NCBI GenBank assembly: GCA_017882305.1
Contig: JADGPU010000019.1
Span: forward strand, 1 to 41,010
Reading direction: 5' to 3'
Origin: Bacteroidales bacterium
Lineage (GTDB): Bacteria; Bacteroidota; Bacteroidia; Bacteroidales; VadinHA17
Length of the DNA: 41,010 nt
Under the pieces are notes generated by a model that saw only the letters and a list, made by a program, of their open reading frames with translations, did not search any database and had not been told where the DNA came from. The position numbers were made by a program, and so were the translations under genes. Below, in pieces: positions 7,897 through 18,639 of this stretch (the first letter of the stretch is position 1; every line of letters starts with the position of its first letter).

Positions 7897-10800
7897 ATGA
7901 GCATTATAAATAGTGTACTGGGCCTTTTTCTGGGTAATAAATATGAAAGAGATTTGAAGGAAATAAATCCTTATATAGAAAAGATACATATCGAATTTGA
8001 AAAAGTACAGGGTTTGTCAAATGACGAATTAAGAGACAAGACAGAAGAACTCAGAAGAGAGATACTTAAAAGTGTTGAAGGTGATGAAAATGAGATCGGG
8101 TTACTCAGGGAAAAAGCTGAAAATGAGGAAGATGTATACCTGAAAGAGGAGATTTACAATGCTATAGATAAAATCGAAAAACAGATCACTGAAAAACTTG
8201 AAGTAACTCTGGATCAGCTTGTCCCAAGAGCTTTTGCAATTGTTAAAGAAACTGCAAAAAGATTTAAAGAGAATAGTATACTGGAAGTCACGGCACGACA
8301 ATATGACAGAGATTTGGCTGCCACGAGAGAAAGTATAACAATTAATGGTAACAAAGCAATCTGGAGCAATAAGTGGATTGCAGGTGGCAATGAGATAACA
8401 TGGGACATGATTCATTATGATGTTCAGCTTATTGGAGGTGTGGCTCTTCATAAAGGGAAAATCGCGGAGATGGGAACTGGTGAAGGAAAAACAGTTGTGG
8501 CTACGCTTCCTGTTTTCCTTAATGCACTTGCCGGAAGGGGGGTACATATTGTTACAGTAAACGATTATCTGTCTAAGCGCGACTCTGAATGGATGGGGCC
8601 GATCTATGAATTCCATGGACTGACAGTGGATTGTATCGATAAGCACCAGCCCAATTCACAGGATAGACGCAAAGCTTACAATGCTGATATAACTTTCGGA
8701 ACAAATAATGAATTCGGATTTGACTACCTCAGGGATAATATGGCAATTAACCCTGAAGACCTTGTGCAGCGAAAACATCACTATGCAATCGTTGATGAGG
8801 TCGACTCGGTGTTGATCGATGATGCCCGTACACCTCTTATTATTTCAGGGCCAACAGCAAAGAGCGATACTCAGCAATTTGATGAGCTGAAACCTAAAGT
8901 CGATAAACTGGTATCAGCACAGAAAAAACTTGTAACTCAGATAATTGCTGATGCAAAAAAACTTATAGCCGATAATAAAAACGAAGAAGGCGGCCTTCTG
9001 TTACTGAGAGCATATAAGGGTCTTCCAAAGAATAATGCCCTTATCAAATACCTCAGTGAGGAGGGTAATAAATCACTCCTTCTGAAAACAGAGAATTTCT
9101 ATATGCAGAACAACAGCAAGGAGATGCCTAAGGCTACTGATGCTCTGTTCTTTATTATTGATGAAAAAGCCAACTCCATCGAACTGACTGAAAAGGGACT
9201 TGATCTTATATCGGACTCTGTTGAAGATATCAGCTTTTTTATCCTTCCTGATGTCGGATCAAAGATAGCCGATATTGAGAAATCAGATATTTCCGATCGC
9301 GAGAAACTGAAGATAAAGGATGAACTGCTGCAAGACTATTCAGTTAAATCAGAACGAGTTCATACTATGACACAGCTGCTTAAAGCCTGGACCCTTTTTG
9401 ACCGCGACACCGAATACATAGTGGTAGACAATAAGGTAAAAATTGTCGACGAACAAACCGGCAGGGTTCTCGAAGGACGCCGCTATTCCGACGGACTTCA
9501 CCAGGCTATCGAAGCTAAAGAAAATGTTAAGGTTGAAGAAGCGACCCAAACGTATGCCACAATAACACTGCAGAATTATTTCAGGATGTATCATAAGCTG
9601 GCAGGGATGACAGGTACTGCTGAGACTGAAGCCGGTGAGCTCTGGAATATTTATAAACTCGATGTTGTTGTTATTCCGACAAACCGACCGGTTATCAGAT
9701 TCGATAGGGAAGATCTGGTATATAAAACCAAAAGGGAAAAATATAATGCTGTAATTGATGAGATTGCTGAGATGAACCGTCAGGGACGACCCGTTCTGGT
9801 CGGGACAACATCGGTAGAGATATCTGAATTGCTGAGCAGAATGCTCAAGATGAAAGGGCTGAAACATAATGTTCTGAATGCAAAGCTGCATCAGAGGGAA
9901 GCAGAAATTGTTGCGGAAGCTGGTAAAACAGGGACAATTACAATTGCAACAAATATGGCAGGACGTGGTACAGACATAAAACTTACAGAAGATGTCCGCA
10001 AGGCTGGAGGGCTTGCCATCGTAGGAACAGAAAGACATGAATCAAGAAGGGTAGACCGTCAGTTGAGAGGTCGTTCAGGCAGACAGGGAGACCCGGGTTC
10101 ATCACAGTTTTTTGTGTCTCTTGAAGATGAGCTTATGAGACTGTTTGGCTCAGAAAGAATCGCCGGCATAATGGACAAACTAGGACTGAAAGATGGTGAG
10201 ATGATTCAGCATTCGATGATCACTAAATCTATAGAACGGGCGCAGAAAAAAGTTGAAGAAAATAACTTTGGGATAAGAAAAAGGCTTCTTGAATATGATG
10301 ACGTAATGAATTCACAGCGGGAAGTCATTTACAAGAAAAGACGTCATGCTCTCCTTGGTGAACGACTTACTGTCGACATCGCGAATATGATGTTTGATGT
10401 TACTGAAAACCTGGTTGATGTCTATCATGAAGATGGAGATTTTGAGGGATTTGATTTTGATCTTATCCGCTCATTTTCAATGGATTCTCCTGTTCCTGAT
10501 CAAGACTTCAAAAAATCTAATTCCCAGGAGGTGACGGATATAGTCTATTCGAAAGTTCTGGATACGTATAAGAGAAAAATCGAATCAATTTCTGCACAGG
10601 CATACCCCGTTCTGAAAGATGTATATGACAGGATGTCGCATGTTTATGAAAATGTTGCTGTACCTATTTCAGATGGAGTAAAGGTTTATCAGGTTGTTAC
10701 AAACCTGAAAGCAACAGCTGAATCTGAAGGAAGAGAACTGTCGAAAGCATATGAAAAAACAGTTGTTCTGGCAACCATCGATGAAGCGTGGAAAGAGCAT

Positions 10801-11220
10801 CTGAGAGAAATGGATGAACTTAAACAATCGGTTCAGAACGCTACTTATGAACAGAAAGACCCTTTACTTATTTACAAGTTTGAATCGTTTGAGTTGTTCA
10901 AAACAATGCTCACAAAAGTGAATAAGGATGTAGTGAGCACACTCATGAAAGGACATATACCCACGCAGGATCCTGAGCAGGTCAAAGAAGCTAACAGAAG
11001 ACGGCAGGTCGATATGAGCAATTTGAGGACATCTAAAAGCGATTTTTCACAATATAGCAGCACAGGTGGTGGGCAGGATAGAAATCAGAGAACTGAACCT
11101 GTGAGGGTTGACAAAAAGGTAGGAAGAAACGATCCTTGTCCTTGTGGCAGCGGGAAGAAATATAAACAATGTCATGGTTTGCAGCACGGAGGTATCCAGG
11201 GCGCAAATGTCAATGCCTGA
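7897..11220 (+). CDS. secA: Preprotein translocase ATPase SecA
   Basis: 1107 residues. SecA is the motor that drives unfolded preproteins through SecYEG. Walker A MGTGEGKT is at 192-199 and the DEVD box at 300-303, followed by [26 protein letters not shown] and [14 protein letters not shown] mark the second motor domain. The C terminus has the zinc motif [13 protein letters not shown] (1081-1093), which binds SecB or phospholipid in other bacteria. The length exceeds that of E. coli SecA (about 900) because of insertions in the N-terminal part and between the motor domains (roughly 320-480), as is common in Bacteroidota. It is monocistronic by position and its stop codon directly touches the dapA stop on the other strand. 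Confidence 0.98.
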   Translation: MSIINSVLGLFLGNKYERDLKEINPYIEKIHIEFEKVQGLSNDELRDKTEELRREILKSVEGDENEIGLLREKAENEEDVYLKEEIYNAIDKIEKQITEKLEVTLDQLVPRAFAIVKETAKRFKENSILEVTARQYDRDLAATRESITINGNKAIWSNKWIAGGNEITWDMIHYDVQLIGGVALHKGKIAEMGTGEGKTVVATLPVFLNALAGRGVHIVTVNDYLSKRDSEWMGPIYEFHGLTVDCIDKHQPNSQDRRKAYNADITFGTNNEFGFDYLRDNMAINPEDLVQRKHHYAIVDEVDSVLIDDARTPLIISGPTAKSDTQQFDELKPKVDKLVSAQKKLVTQIIADAKKLIADNKNEEGGLLLLRAYKGLPKNNALIKYLSEEGNKSLLLKTENFYMQNNSKEMPKATDALFFIIDEKANSIELTEKGLDLISDSVEDISFFILPDVGSKIADIEKSDISDREKLKIKDELLQDYSVKSERVHTMTQLLKAWTLFDRDTEYIVVDNKVKIVDEQTGRVLEGRRYSDGLHQAIEAKENVKVEEATQTYATITLQNYFRMYHKLAGMTGTAETEAGELWNIYKLDVVVIPTNRPVIRFDREDLVYKTKREKYNAVIDEIAEMNRQGRPVLVGTTSVEISELLSRMLKMKGLKHNVLNAKLHQREAEIVAEAGKTGTITIATNMAGRGTDIKLTEDVRKAGGLAIVGTERHESRRVDRQLRGRSGRQGDPGSSQFFVSLEDELMRLFGSERIAGIMDKLGLKDGEMIQHSMITKSIERAQKKVEENNFGIRKRLLEYDDVMNSQREVIYKKRRHALLGERLTVDIANMMFDVTENLVDVYHEDGDFEGFDFDLIRSFSMDSPVPDQDFKKSNSQEVTDIVYSKVLDTYKRKIESISAQAYPVLKDVYDRMSHVYENVAVPISDGVKVYQVVTNLKATAESEGRELSKAYEKTVVLATIDEAWKEHLREMDELKQSVQNATYEQKDPLLIYKFESFELFKTMLTKVNKDVVSTLMKGHIPTQDPEQVKEANRRRQVDMSNLRTSKSDFSQYSSTGGGQDRNQRTEPVRVDKKVGRNDPCPCGSGKKYKQCHGLQHGGIQGANVNA

Positions 11221-12114
11221 TCAGCTTTTATTCATCTCTTCAATTGCTTTCTGTATTCGGGTAAAGATATTCCTGTTAACCGGTACCAGGGGGAGCCTTA
11301 GGTTATTCTGGCATAGATTCATTATACTTAGCATAGCTTTTACTCCTGCAGGATTGCCATCAGCGAACAGGAGTTCTATCATTTCAAGATAACGGAGCTG
11401 TATTTCACGTGCTGATTTAAAATTGCTTTTTAGTGAATTTGTTACAAGATCAGTTGTCGTTGCTGGAAATGCATTTGCAAGAACGGATATTACACCCGAT
11501 CCTCCTGAGGCAATGATTGGAATAGTCATCATATCATCACCTGATATTACACTGAAATTATCAGGTTTGCCTTTTATTATCCTCATAATCTGTGCTATAT
11601 CGCCAGATGCTTCCTTTACTGCAACAATATTTTCACACTGGTTGGCAAGCTCAATACAAGTTTCTGATGATATATTACTGCAAGTCCTGCCAGGTACATT
11701 ATACATGATAACAGGAATAGGACTGGACGTTGCAATAGCTTTAAAATGTTGAAACAGTCCTCTCTGGTTCGGCTTATTATAATAAGGGGCTACTGACAAG
11801 ATTCCATCCACTTTTGTAAGGTTGGTATGTCTGACACAGTTAATTACTTCCTGAGTGCTGCTACCTCCGATACCTATTACCAGTGGAACACGATTGTCAG
11901 TAACCTCAACAACATAAGAGATAATAGCTTTCTTTTCATCCTTGGTGAGAGTTACCGACTCTCCGGTTGTACCCATGACAACTAAATAGTTTACTCCTCC
12001 AGTGATTACATGATTGACCACTCGTCCCAAAGCTGCGAAATCAATGCTAGAATCATTTTTAAAAGGAGTCACTATTGCAACCCCGGTCCCTCTGAATTTT
12101 TTCATATCCTTCAT
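11221..12114 (-). CDS. dapA: 4-hydroxy-tetrahydrodipicolinate synthase
   Basis: 297 residues, normal length. It condenses pyruvate with aspartate semialdehyde, the first committed step of lysine and meso-diaminopimelate synthesis in the cytoplasm. Family landmarks: GTTGES (48-53), Y138 in YNVPGRT, and Schiff-base lysine K167 in VAVKEASGD. Residues 107-114 (SVAPYYNK) also fit. The ATG at 12114 is used; a second ATG three codons later is possible. It is the last gene of a minus-strand group after ligA and the DUF6913-like gene. Its stop codon lies directly against the secA stop with no base between. Confidence 0.97.
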   Translation of the reverse strand: MKDMKKFRGTGVAIVTPFKNDSSIDFAALGRVVNHVITGGVNYLVVMGTTGESVTLTKDEKKAIISYVVEVTDNRVPLVIGIGGSSTQEVINCVRHTNLTKVDGILSVAPYYNKPNQRGLFQHFKAIATSSPIPVIMYNVPGRTCSNISSETCIELANQCENIVAVKEASGDIAQIMRIIKGKPDNFSVISGDDMMTIPIIASGGSGVISVLANAFPATTTDLVTNSLKSNFKSAREIQLRYLEMIELLFADGNPAGVKAMLSIMNLCQNNLRLPLVPVNRNIFTRIQKAIEEMNKS

Positions 12115-12125
12115 TATTTATCAAC

Positions 12126-12686
12126 TTAATTAACAGTTCCCGAATTTATCATTCCAAGGTAGTGTACTACCTGATTCAGGTAATCTTCAACATTAACAGG
12201 ACTCTTTAAATCCATCATAAGGTCGAAGGGAGTGTTTCTGGTTTCAGATTCAAATAATCCAACCTTAAAGCCGGCATTTGATAATGACGAAATATATTGA
12301 AGGGGTAACAGTTTATTGAAATTTATATCTATGAGTACATCAAAACGGTTGTTAACGAAAACATTAGTATCCATTGAGACAGGATGGTAGAAAATGTTTA
12401 GTTCTTCTTTCTTAACGATTGAAAGATATCTGACTGCAGTTAATTGATTGGGAAGACTCTTTCCTGAAAAATAGCCCAATATTTTAACATCAGTTTTACT
12501 CTCGTGCATCTTTTGATAAAACCTGGATAAGCAAGTAAAATCATCAATCCTTGAAGCATCCCAAACAATCCCGATCTTTTTTACCTCGGTTATGTTGGAA
12601 TAATGTTTTTTTCTCTTTGTTCTGGCTATCTTATTTCTGAGGATAGCATCTCCGATTTTAAGCCTGATTTTTCTAAATAATTCCAT
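12126..12686 (-). CDS. Conserved Bacteroidota protein, probably DUF6913 family
   Basis: 186 residues, cytoplasmic (no signal peptide or membrane helix). The N terminus is basic (RKIRLKIGDAILRNKIARTK). Then an alternating alpha/beta pattern follows: KIGIVWDAS, VKILGYFSGK, FDVLIDINF, FKVGLFES. I recall proteins of this size and pattern next to dapA and ligA in Bacteroidota, annotated DUF6913, but the family name comes from memory and needs a profile search. It lies 11 nt before dapA and 46 nt after ligA, so it is likely in the same operon. Function unknown; no catalytic motif stands out. Confidence 0.7.
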   Translation of the reverse strand: MELFRKIRLKIGDAILRNKIARTKRKKHYSNITEVKKIGIVWDASRIDDFTCLSRFYQKMHESKTDVKILGYFSGKSLPNQLTAVRYLSIVKKEELNIFYHPVSMDTNVFVNNRFDVLIDINFNKLLPLQYISSLSNAGFKVGLFESETRNTPFDLMMDLKSPVNVEDYLNQVVHYLGMINSGTVN

Positions 12687-12732
12687 ATTACAAACCTAAT
12701 AGTTTTTTGTTAAAACAAGCGGGGAGGAGATA

Positions 12733-14742
<2,010 letters not shown>

Positions 14743-14780
14743 CTATTATATTATAGTAATTGATTTTCTTTGTTTACCCA

Positions 14781-14810
14781 GGCCTCAAGGCCTGCCTGCC
14801 GGTATGCAGG
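14781..14810. repeat. Adjacent palindromes between amrS and ligA
   Basis: GGCCTCAAGGCC (14781-14792) is an inverted repeat with 5-bp arms. It runs into CCTGCCTGCCGGTATGCAGG (14791-14810), whose CCTGC/GCAGG ends also pair. This GC-rich block stands out from the AT-rich surroundings. It could form a small hairpin in the amrS-ligA transcript or be a dispersed palindromic element. No T-run follows on the minus strand, so it is not a standard terminator. Confidence 0.6.
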
Positions 14811-14830
14811 GGAGCGAAGAAAACTAAATT

Positions 14831-15967
14831 TTAATTCCAGACACCTTCAATTTTATTTCCGCATTTATTACACTTCCCTCCGGTAATGGTATTGGCTGAG
14901 ATCCGGTAGCCCTGTCTGACAACAACAGTTGAGTTGCATGATGGGCATTTTGTATCTGACATTTCATTCCCCGGGGCATTTCCGGTATAAACATATTTTA
15001 ATCCTTCTTCCGTTGCTATACGATAAGCGTTATTAAGTAGTTCAACAGGTGTTGGAGGCAATTGTTCAAGTTTATGCATAGGATAGAACCTGCTGAAATG
15101 CAATGGGGTATTTTTAAACCCGTTATTGCTTAACCATTTGCACATGTTCCTGATATCATCCTGATTATCAGTCCAGTCAGGAACAATTAAATTGGTTATT
15201 TCAAGCCATACACCCATATCTTTAAAAACTTTAAGTGAATCAAGAACGGGCTGTAACTTTCCACCGGTTAATTTCAGGTAAGAACTTTCAGTGAAAGCTT
15301 TAAGATCAATATTGGCTGCATCAATAACACTGCAAATCTTTTTCAGAGGTTCTGTGTTTATATAGCCATTTGATTTGAAGATATTTTTTATACCCGAATT
15401 CCTGGCAAGAGTTGCTGTTTCGAAAACGTATTCATAAAAAGTAATCGGTTCAGAGTAAGTATACGCTATTGAACTGCAGCTGTTTTTAATACATTCTTCA
15501 ACTACTTTCTCAGGCATCAGATCATAATTTCTTGTTTTATCGGGACTTGTTTGGGATATCGTCCAGTTCTGACAGTTAAGACAAACAAGATTACATCCGG
15601 CTGTTGCAATAGAATATGCTTTTGATCCTGGAAGAAAATGATAGAGCGGTTTCTTTTCAACCGGGTCGACATTGACAGTGCATGGGTTACCAAATGCCAT
15701 CGTATATAACTTTGAATCATAAACCTTTCGGTTATTGCATTTGCTTAATTCACCCTCCTTGAGAACACATTCATTAGGGCAGATCCTGCACATTATTCCC
15801 CTTGCAGTTTCCTCCTGGAACATTGCCATTTTCTTGTAAATGACTTGTTCTTCAGATGATATTCCTGAAAAAACTGACCGGCATGGGAAACACATCAGCC
15901 CGGCTGATAAAGCCAGAGATTTTTTCAGAAATTCACGTTTGCTTAGATCACATTTTCTATTCTTCAT
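14831..15967 (-). CDS. amrS: AmmeMemoRadiSam system radical SAM enzyme
   Basis: 378 residues. The radical SAM cluster motif is C125-x3-C129-x2-C132 (CNLVCLNC). The N-terminal C60, C63, C67 and C77 and the C-terminal zinc-ribbon pairs (CPSC, CNKC) are typical of the AmrS family (NCBI model TIGR04337, from memory). The N terminus has SKREFLKKSLALSAG, close to a twin-arginine signal with KR in place of RR, followed by a short hydrophobic stretch. Export of a radical SAM enzyme would be unusual. A GAGGAGGG Shine-Dalgarno precedes the ATG. Memo and AMMECR1 domains, the other parts of the system, are encoded at 18640-20148 on the same strand. The reaction is not something I can state from sequence. 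Confidence 0.9.
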   Translation of the reverse strand: MKNRKCDLSKREFLKKSLALSAGLMCFPCRSVFSGISSEEQVIYKKMAMFQEETARGIMCRICPNECVLKEGELSKCNNRKVYDSKLYTMAFGNPCTVNVDPVEKKPLYHFLPGSKAYSIATAGCNLVCLNCQNWTISQTSPDKTRNYDLMPEKVVEECIKNSCSSIAYTYSEPITFYEYVFETATLARNSGIKNIFKSNGYINTEPLKKICSVIDAANIDLKAFTESSYLKLTGGKLQPVLDSLKVFKDMGVWLEITNLIVPDWTDNQDDIRNMCKWLSNNGFKNTPLHFSRFYPMHKLEQLPPTPVELLNNAYRIATEEGLKYVYTGNAPGNEMSDTKCPSCNSTVVVRQGYRISANTITGGKCNKCGNKIEGVWN

Positions 15968-15971
15968 ATAA

Positions 15972-15979
15972 CCCTCCTC
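15972..15979 (-). promoter_or_regulatory. Shine-Dalgarno of amrS
   Basis: GAGGAGGG on the minus strand, with its GGAGG core 5 nt before the ATG at 15967. It supports that start, and therefore the N-terminal export-like segment. Confidence 0.65.
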
Positions 15980-16013
15980 ATTTAGTGAACTAATTGACTC
16001 AAGTATTAAGTCG

Positions 16014-16021
16014 CAAATTTA
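16014..16021 (-). promoter_or_regulatory. Probable -7 box of amrS
   Basis: TAAATTTG on the minus strand fits TAnnTTTG. Transcription would start near 16008, about 40 nt before the amrS ATG. It suggests that amrS has its own promoter, separate from the two genes upstream. Confidence 0.45.
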
Positions 16022-16060
16022 AATTTAATATCTTCTTATTAGGTACTAATTAGTCATATA

Positions 16061-16168
16061 TTCCCTTTGTATTACTTTGTGGATTACTTTGTGTTCCTTA
16101 GTGGTTCAATGATTTAAATTCTAACACTAAAGTACACAAAGGATAACACTAAGGCTCACAAAGGACTT
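16061..16168. repeat. Long imperfect hairpin repeat, copy A
   Basis: The left arm (16061-16107) is made of CTTTGTA, CTTTGTG, CTTTGTG and CTTAGTG units at 10-12 bp spacing. The right arm (16121-16168) is its imperfect reverse complement, with CACTAAAG, CACAAAGG, CACTAAGG and CACAAAGG. The AT-rich loop is 13 nt. The reverse complement of the right arm closely matches the left arm of copy B (22739-22782), so both belong to one dispersed family. It fills the intergenic space between the 807-residue membrane protein gene and amrS. Confidence 0.85.
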
Positions 16169-16213
16169 TACAAACATCTACAATACTTGCTTCAAAAAAC
16201 ATGGTCAAAACTA

Positions 16214-18637
16214 CTATTTGTTCTTAATTGTACCAAAAAGAATTCCTCCAAAAATCAGTGCTGCTAATAAAAAAACAGAAACCTTGATCCCGAGTACAGG
16301 CACTGCAAAACCGGAAATAAAGATAAAGCCGAAAGCGGAACCTGCAAGATCGGCGCTGTAGATTAAAGGGGATGTAGCCATACCGTCTGGTTCGTTGGTA
16401 AGTTCCCGAAAGATGCGTCCTGTAAATAATGCGGGTAAAAAACCCGAAAGCATAATTACCAAAACAGAAAGCAAGCCACTTTTAAGTTCTATCATATAAT
16501 TATAGATCAGACCAAAAATGATATAGAATAATATCAACAAGATAACTTTGTTTCTTAATGAAATAGTATTAACGAAACGGATATTAATTCCTGATCCAAC
16601 AGCAAGACCAGCCATTAAGCCTGCAATTATAAGTCCGGTCAGCTGGTACATATTCCCAATCATAAGTTGAAGACTCAGAAGAATAATCATTTCAAACCCT
16701 GCAAGTGCTGAAGCGCTGAAATACATTAACAGATTTCTTCTTTTTATTGTTGCAACTGGCAGTGCGAAGACTATAAACAATAAAACTATAGCAGGTACCT
16801 TCTCCCCGAGGTTTTTACTGAACTGATAAGATTGGGCATGTAAACAAGCCACGGGGAAAGCAGATCTGTTCTGTTTTATCCCGTGGTCAATCAGTGCATT
16901 GACTTCATCTGACTTCCTTATTATAAGATCATCTTCCAGAAAGTCAGCACTTACGTAAATATTTTTAATATGTCTCTGCTCGACAAGCCGACAGAATGAA
17001 AGTGATATTGCTTTGTCTGAAGCTATGAAATATAGTTTATTTCCAGCGACGGGTTTAACATTTTTGAAATTGGCTGCCAGACTATTATAAATTGATGAAT
17101 ATAGATTTAATGATTCCTTATTGAAATAATCGTCACCGGGTCCGGGAGAACACATAAAAATGCCATCAGGTTTAAGTCTTCTCTTCACGTCGCTGAAGAA
17201 TTCGGAGGTATAATACCTGTTCAGGAGTAAGGTTGAAGGAGGCGGAATAAGCATAATAATGACATCAACTGATTCAGCTGAGTTCCTGATATATCTATAA
17301 GCATCCCTGTTCACCAAAACCACTTTGCCGGGAAACTTGTCAGCAATGGATGTCTCATACTTAACCAATGCAGGGTCTCTTTCGATATAAATTATGCTAC
17401 TCACAGGGTATTTTAATATTTCGGGAATGTGAGACTGAGGTGATCCGGAGATCATAATTACTTTTTCGGGTGATTCACTTTGAAGCATTGCATAGTGAAT
17501 GTCCTCTTCTCTTTCAGTTGCATCATCGTTATATGCCAGCAGTCTTTGATTGTAATAGAGGCTTTCTTCTCCTTTATATTTACCTTTTGTTATATTGCCA
17601 TATGGTGTATCTTTTGTCCCCGTAACTTTAATGCCCGGTAGTAAAATCTGCCTGAAGAGTAAATCAGGATTTAAAAAAATAACAAAGGTTCCTAATATAA
17701 GTATGAAGAATTTAGCGGAGATCTTTTTTTTCGGACTTCCGATATAGTAGGTTGTCAATACATAACCGATCGAAAGTAATATTATCAGCAAAAGCAATTT
17801 GTAAGTATTGAGTAACCCTGCTGTCAAAATGGCTATTATAATACCTGCGACGATTCCACCGGTAGTTTCTATAGAAAATGATTTTCCGGGAACAAAGTTA
17901 TTTTCCGAACCGGCAATCGTAATCAATTTAATGAATGTAAATCCTGATACCAGGCAAAAAGGGATAAGAACGAGGAATGTGTAGATTATAGCGACAAGGA
18001 AGGATGGAGATTCACCCCGACTTAAAAACACCCTTGATAGGAAGAGTATCAAGAATATGGAAATTAAAGGGCTGATGGAAAAAACCAGATTTATCTTTCG
18101 TATATCATTTAGTTTTGATTTACCGGCTAATGAGGCTCCAATGGCTGATCCGATCAGCCATGATCCCAAAAATGAACCTGTAATAAGCTCATATCCGCCT
18201 GTTACATTCATTATCTCTCTCATCAGTAAGAATTGGATTGAAGAGCTTACCAACCCGATAATAAAAAGATTGGTTTTAATTTCGGCAGAGGTAAGTTTTT
18301 GTAGCTCTTGTATTACAGGTTTTCCGATTGTTCTGGAAAAAAGCTTACCGTAGTAGTTCAGATGCCAGATAAAATGAAATAACCCGGTGATTGCCATTCC
18401 AATCCCAAATTCAGCATGCCACTTAAGCACTGTCTTTATAAAAGGGATGTTCCATTTATAGTTAACCTGCAGGGCAAGGAACACTCCTGCCATGGCTGTC
18501 GTTAGAAAGGCAGCAGCAAGCACTGAGTTCCAGAATTTTCTATGAAGTTGAAGGGAATAGTAACCGATCTTGTAGAATAAATAGCTGATTAAATATAAGA
18601 GTATTGCAGTGATTCCAATGCTAATAACATGATACAT
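16214..18637 (-). CDS. Polytopic membrane protein with spermidine-synthase-like domain
   Basis: 807 residues. Residues 1-95 form about three helices with H74 (KWHAEFG), H88 and H92 (FHFIWH), a pattern resembling DUF4405/cytochrome-b561-type heme b sites. Further helices run to about 325. A soluble region (about 335-600) has the spermidine-synthase fold: YGNITK, HIPEIL (403-408), IYIERDP (416-422) and NRYYTSEFF (473-481). The usual acidic active-site loop (D-x-x-D-P or L-P-D-P) reads MLIPPPS (462-468), so aminopropyl transfer is doubtful. About six helices follow at the C terminus (615-805). It starts 2 nt after the Memo-AMMECR1 stop, so the two are surely one transcript. Function unknown; a role in the AmmeMemoRadiSam pathway is inferred. 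Confidence 0.8.
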   Translation of the reverse strand: MYHVISIGITAILLYLISYLFYKIGYYSLQLHRKFWNSVLAAAFLTTAMAGVFLALQVNYKWNIPFIKTVLKWHAEFGIGMAITGLFHFIWHLNYYGKLFSRTIGKPVIQELQKLTSAEIKTNLFIIGLVSSSIQFLLMREIMNVTGGYELITGSFLGSWLIGSAIGASLAGKSKLNDIRKINLVFSISPLISIFLILFLSRVFLSRGESPSFLVAIIYTFLVLIPFCLVSGFTFIKLITIAGSENNFVPGKSFSIETTGGIVAGIIIAILTAGLLNTYKLLLLIILLSIGYVLTTYYIGSPKKKISAKFFILILGTFVIFLNPDLLFRQILLPGIKVTGTKDTPYGNITKGKYKGEESLYYNQRLLAYNDDATEREEDIHYAMLQSESPEKVIMISGSPQSHIPEILKYPVSSIIYIERDPALVKYETSIADKFPGKVVLVNRDAYRYIRNSAESVDVIIMLIPPPSTLLLNRYYTSEFFSDVKRRLKPDGIFMCSPGPGDDYFNKESLNLYSSIYNSLAANFKNVKPVAGNKLYFIASDKAISLSFCRLVEQRHIKNIYVSADFLEDDLIIRKSDEVNALIDHGIKQNRSAFPVACLHAQSYQFSKNLGEKVPAIVLLFIVFALPVATIKRRNLLMYFSASALAGFEMIILLSLQLMIGNMYQLTGLIIAGLMAGLAVGSGINIRFVNTISLRNKVILLILFYIIFGLIYNYMIELKSGLLSVLVIMLSGFLPALFTGRIFRELTNEPDGMATSPLIYSADLAGSAFGFIFISGFAVPVLGIKVSVFLLAALIFGGILFGTIKNK

Positions 18638-18639
18638 AG

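Noticed and set aside
9349..10038. 229-codon open frame antisense to secA
   Set aside because: It lies wholly inside the conserved SecA motor region on the other strand; its cysteine/histidine-rich translation reflects SecA codons, not a protein.
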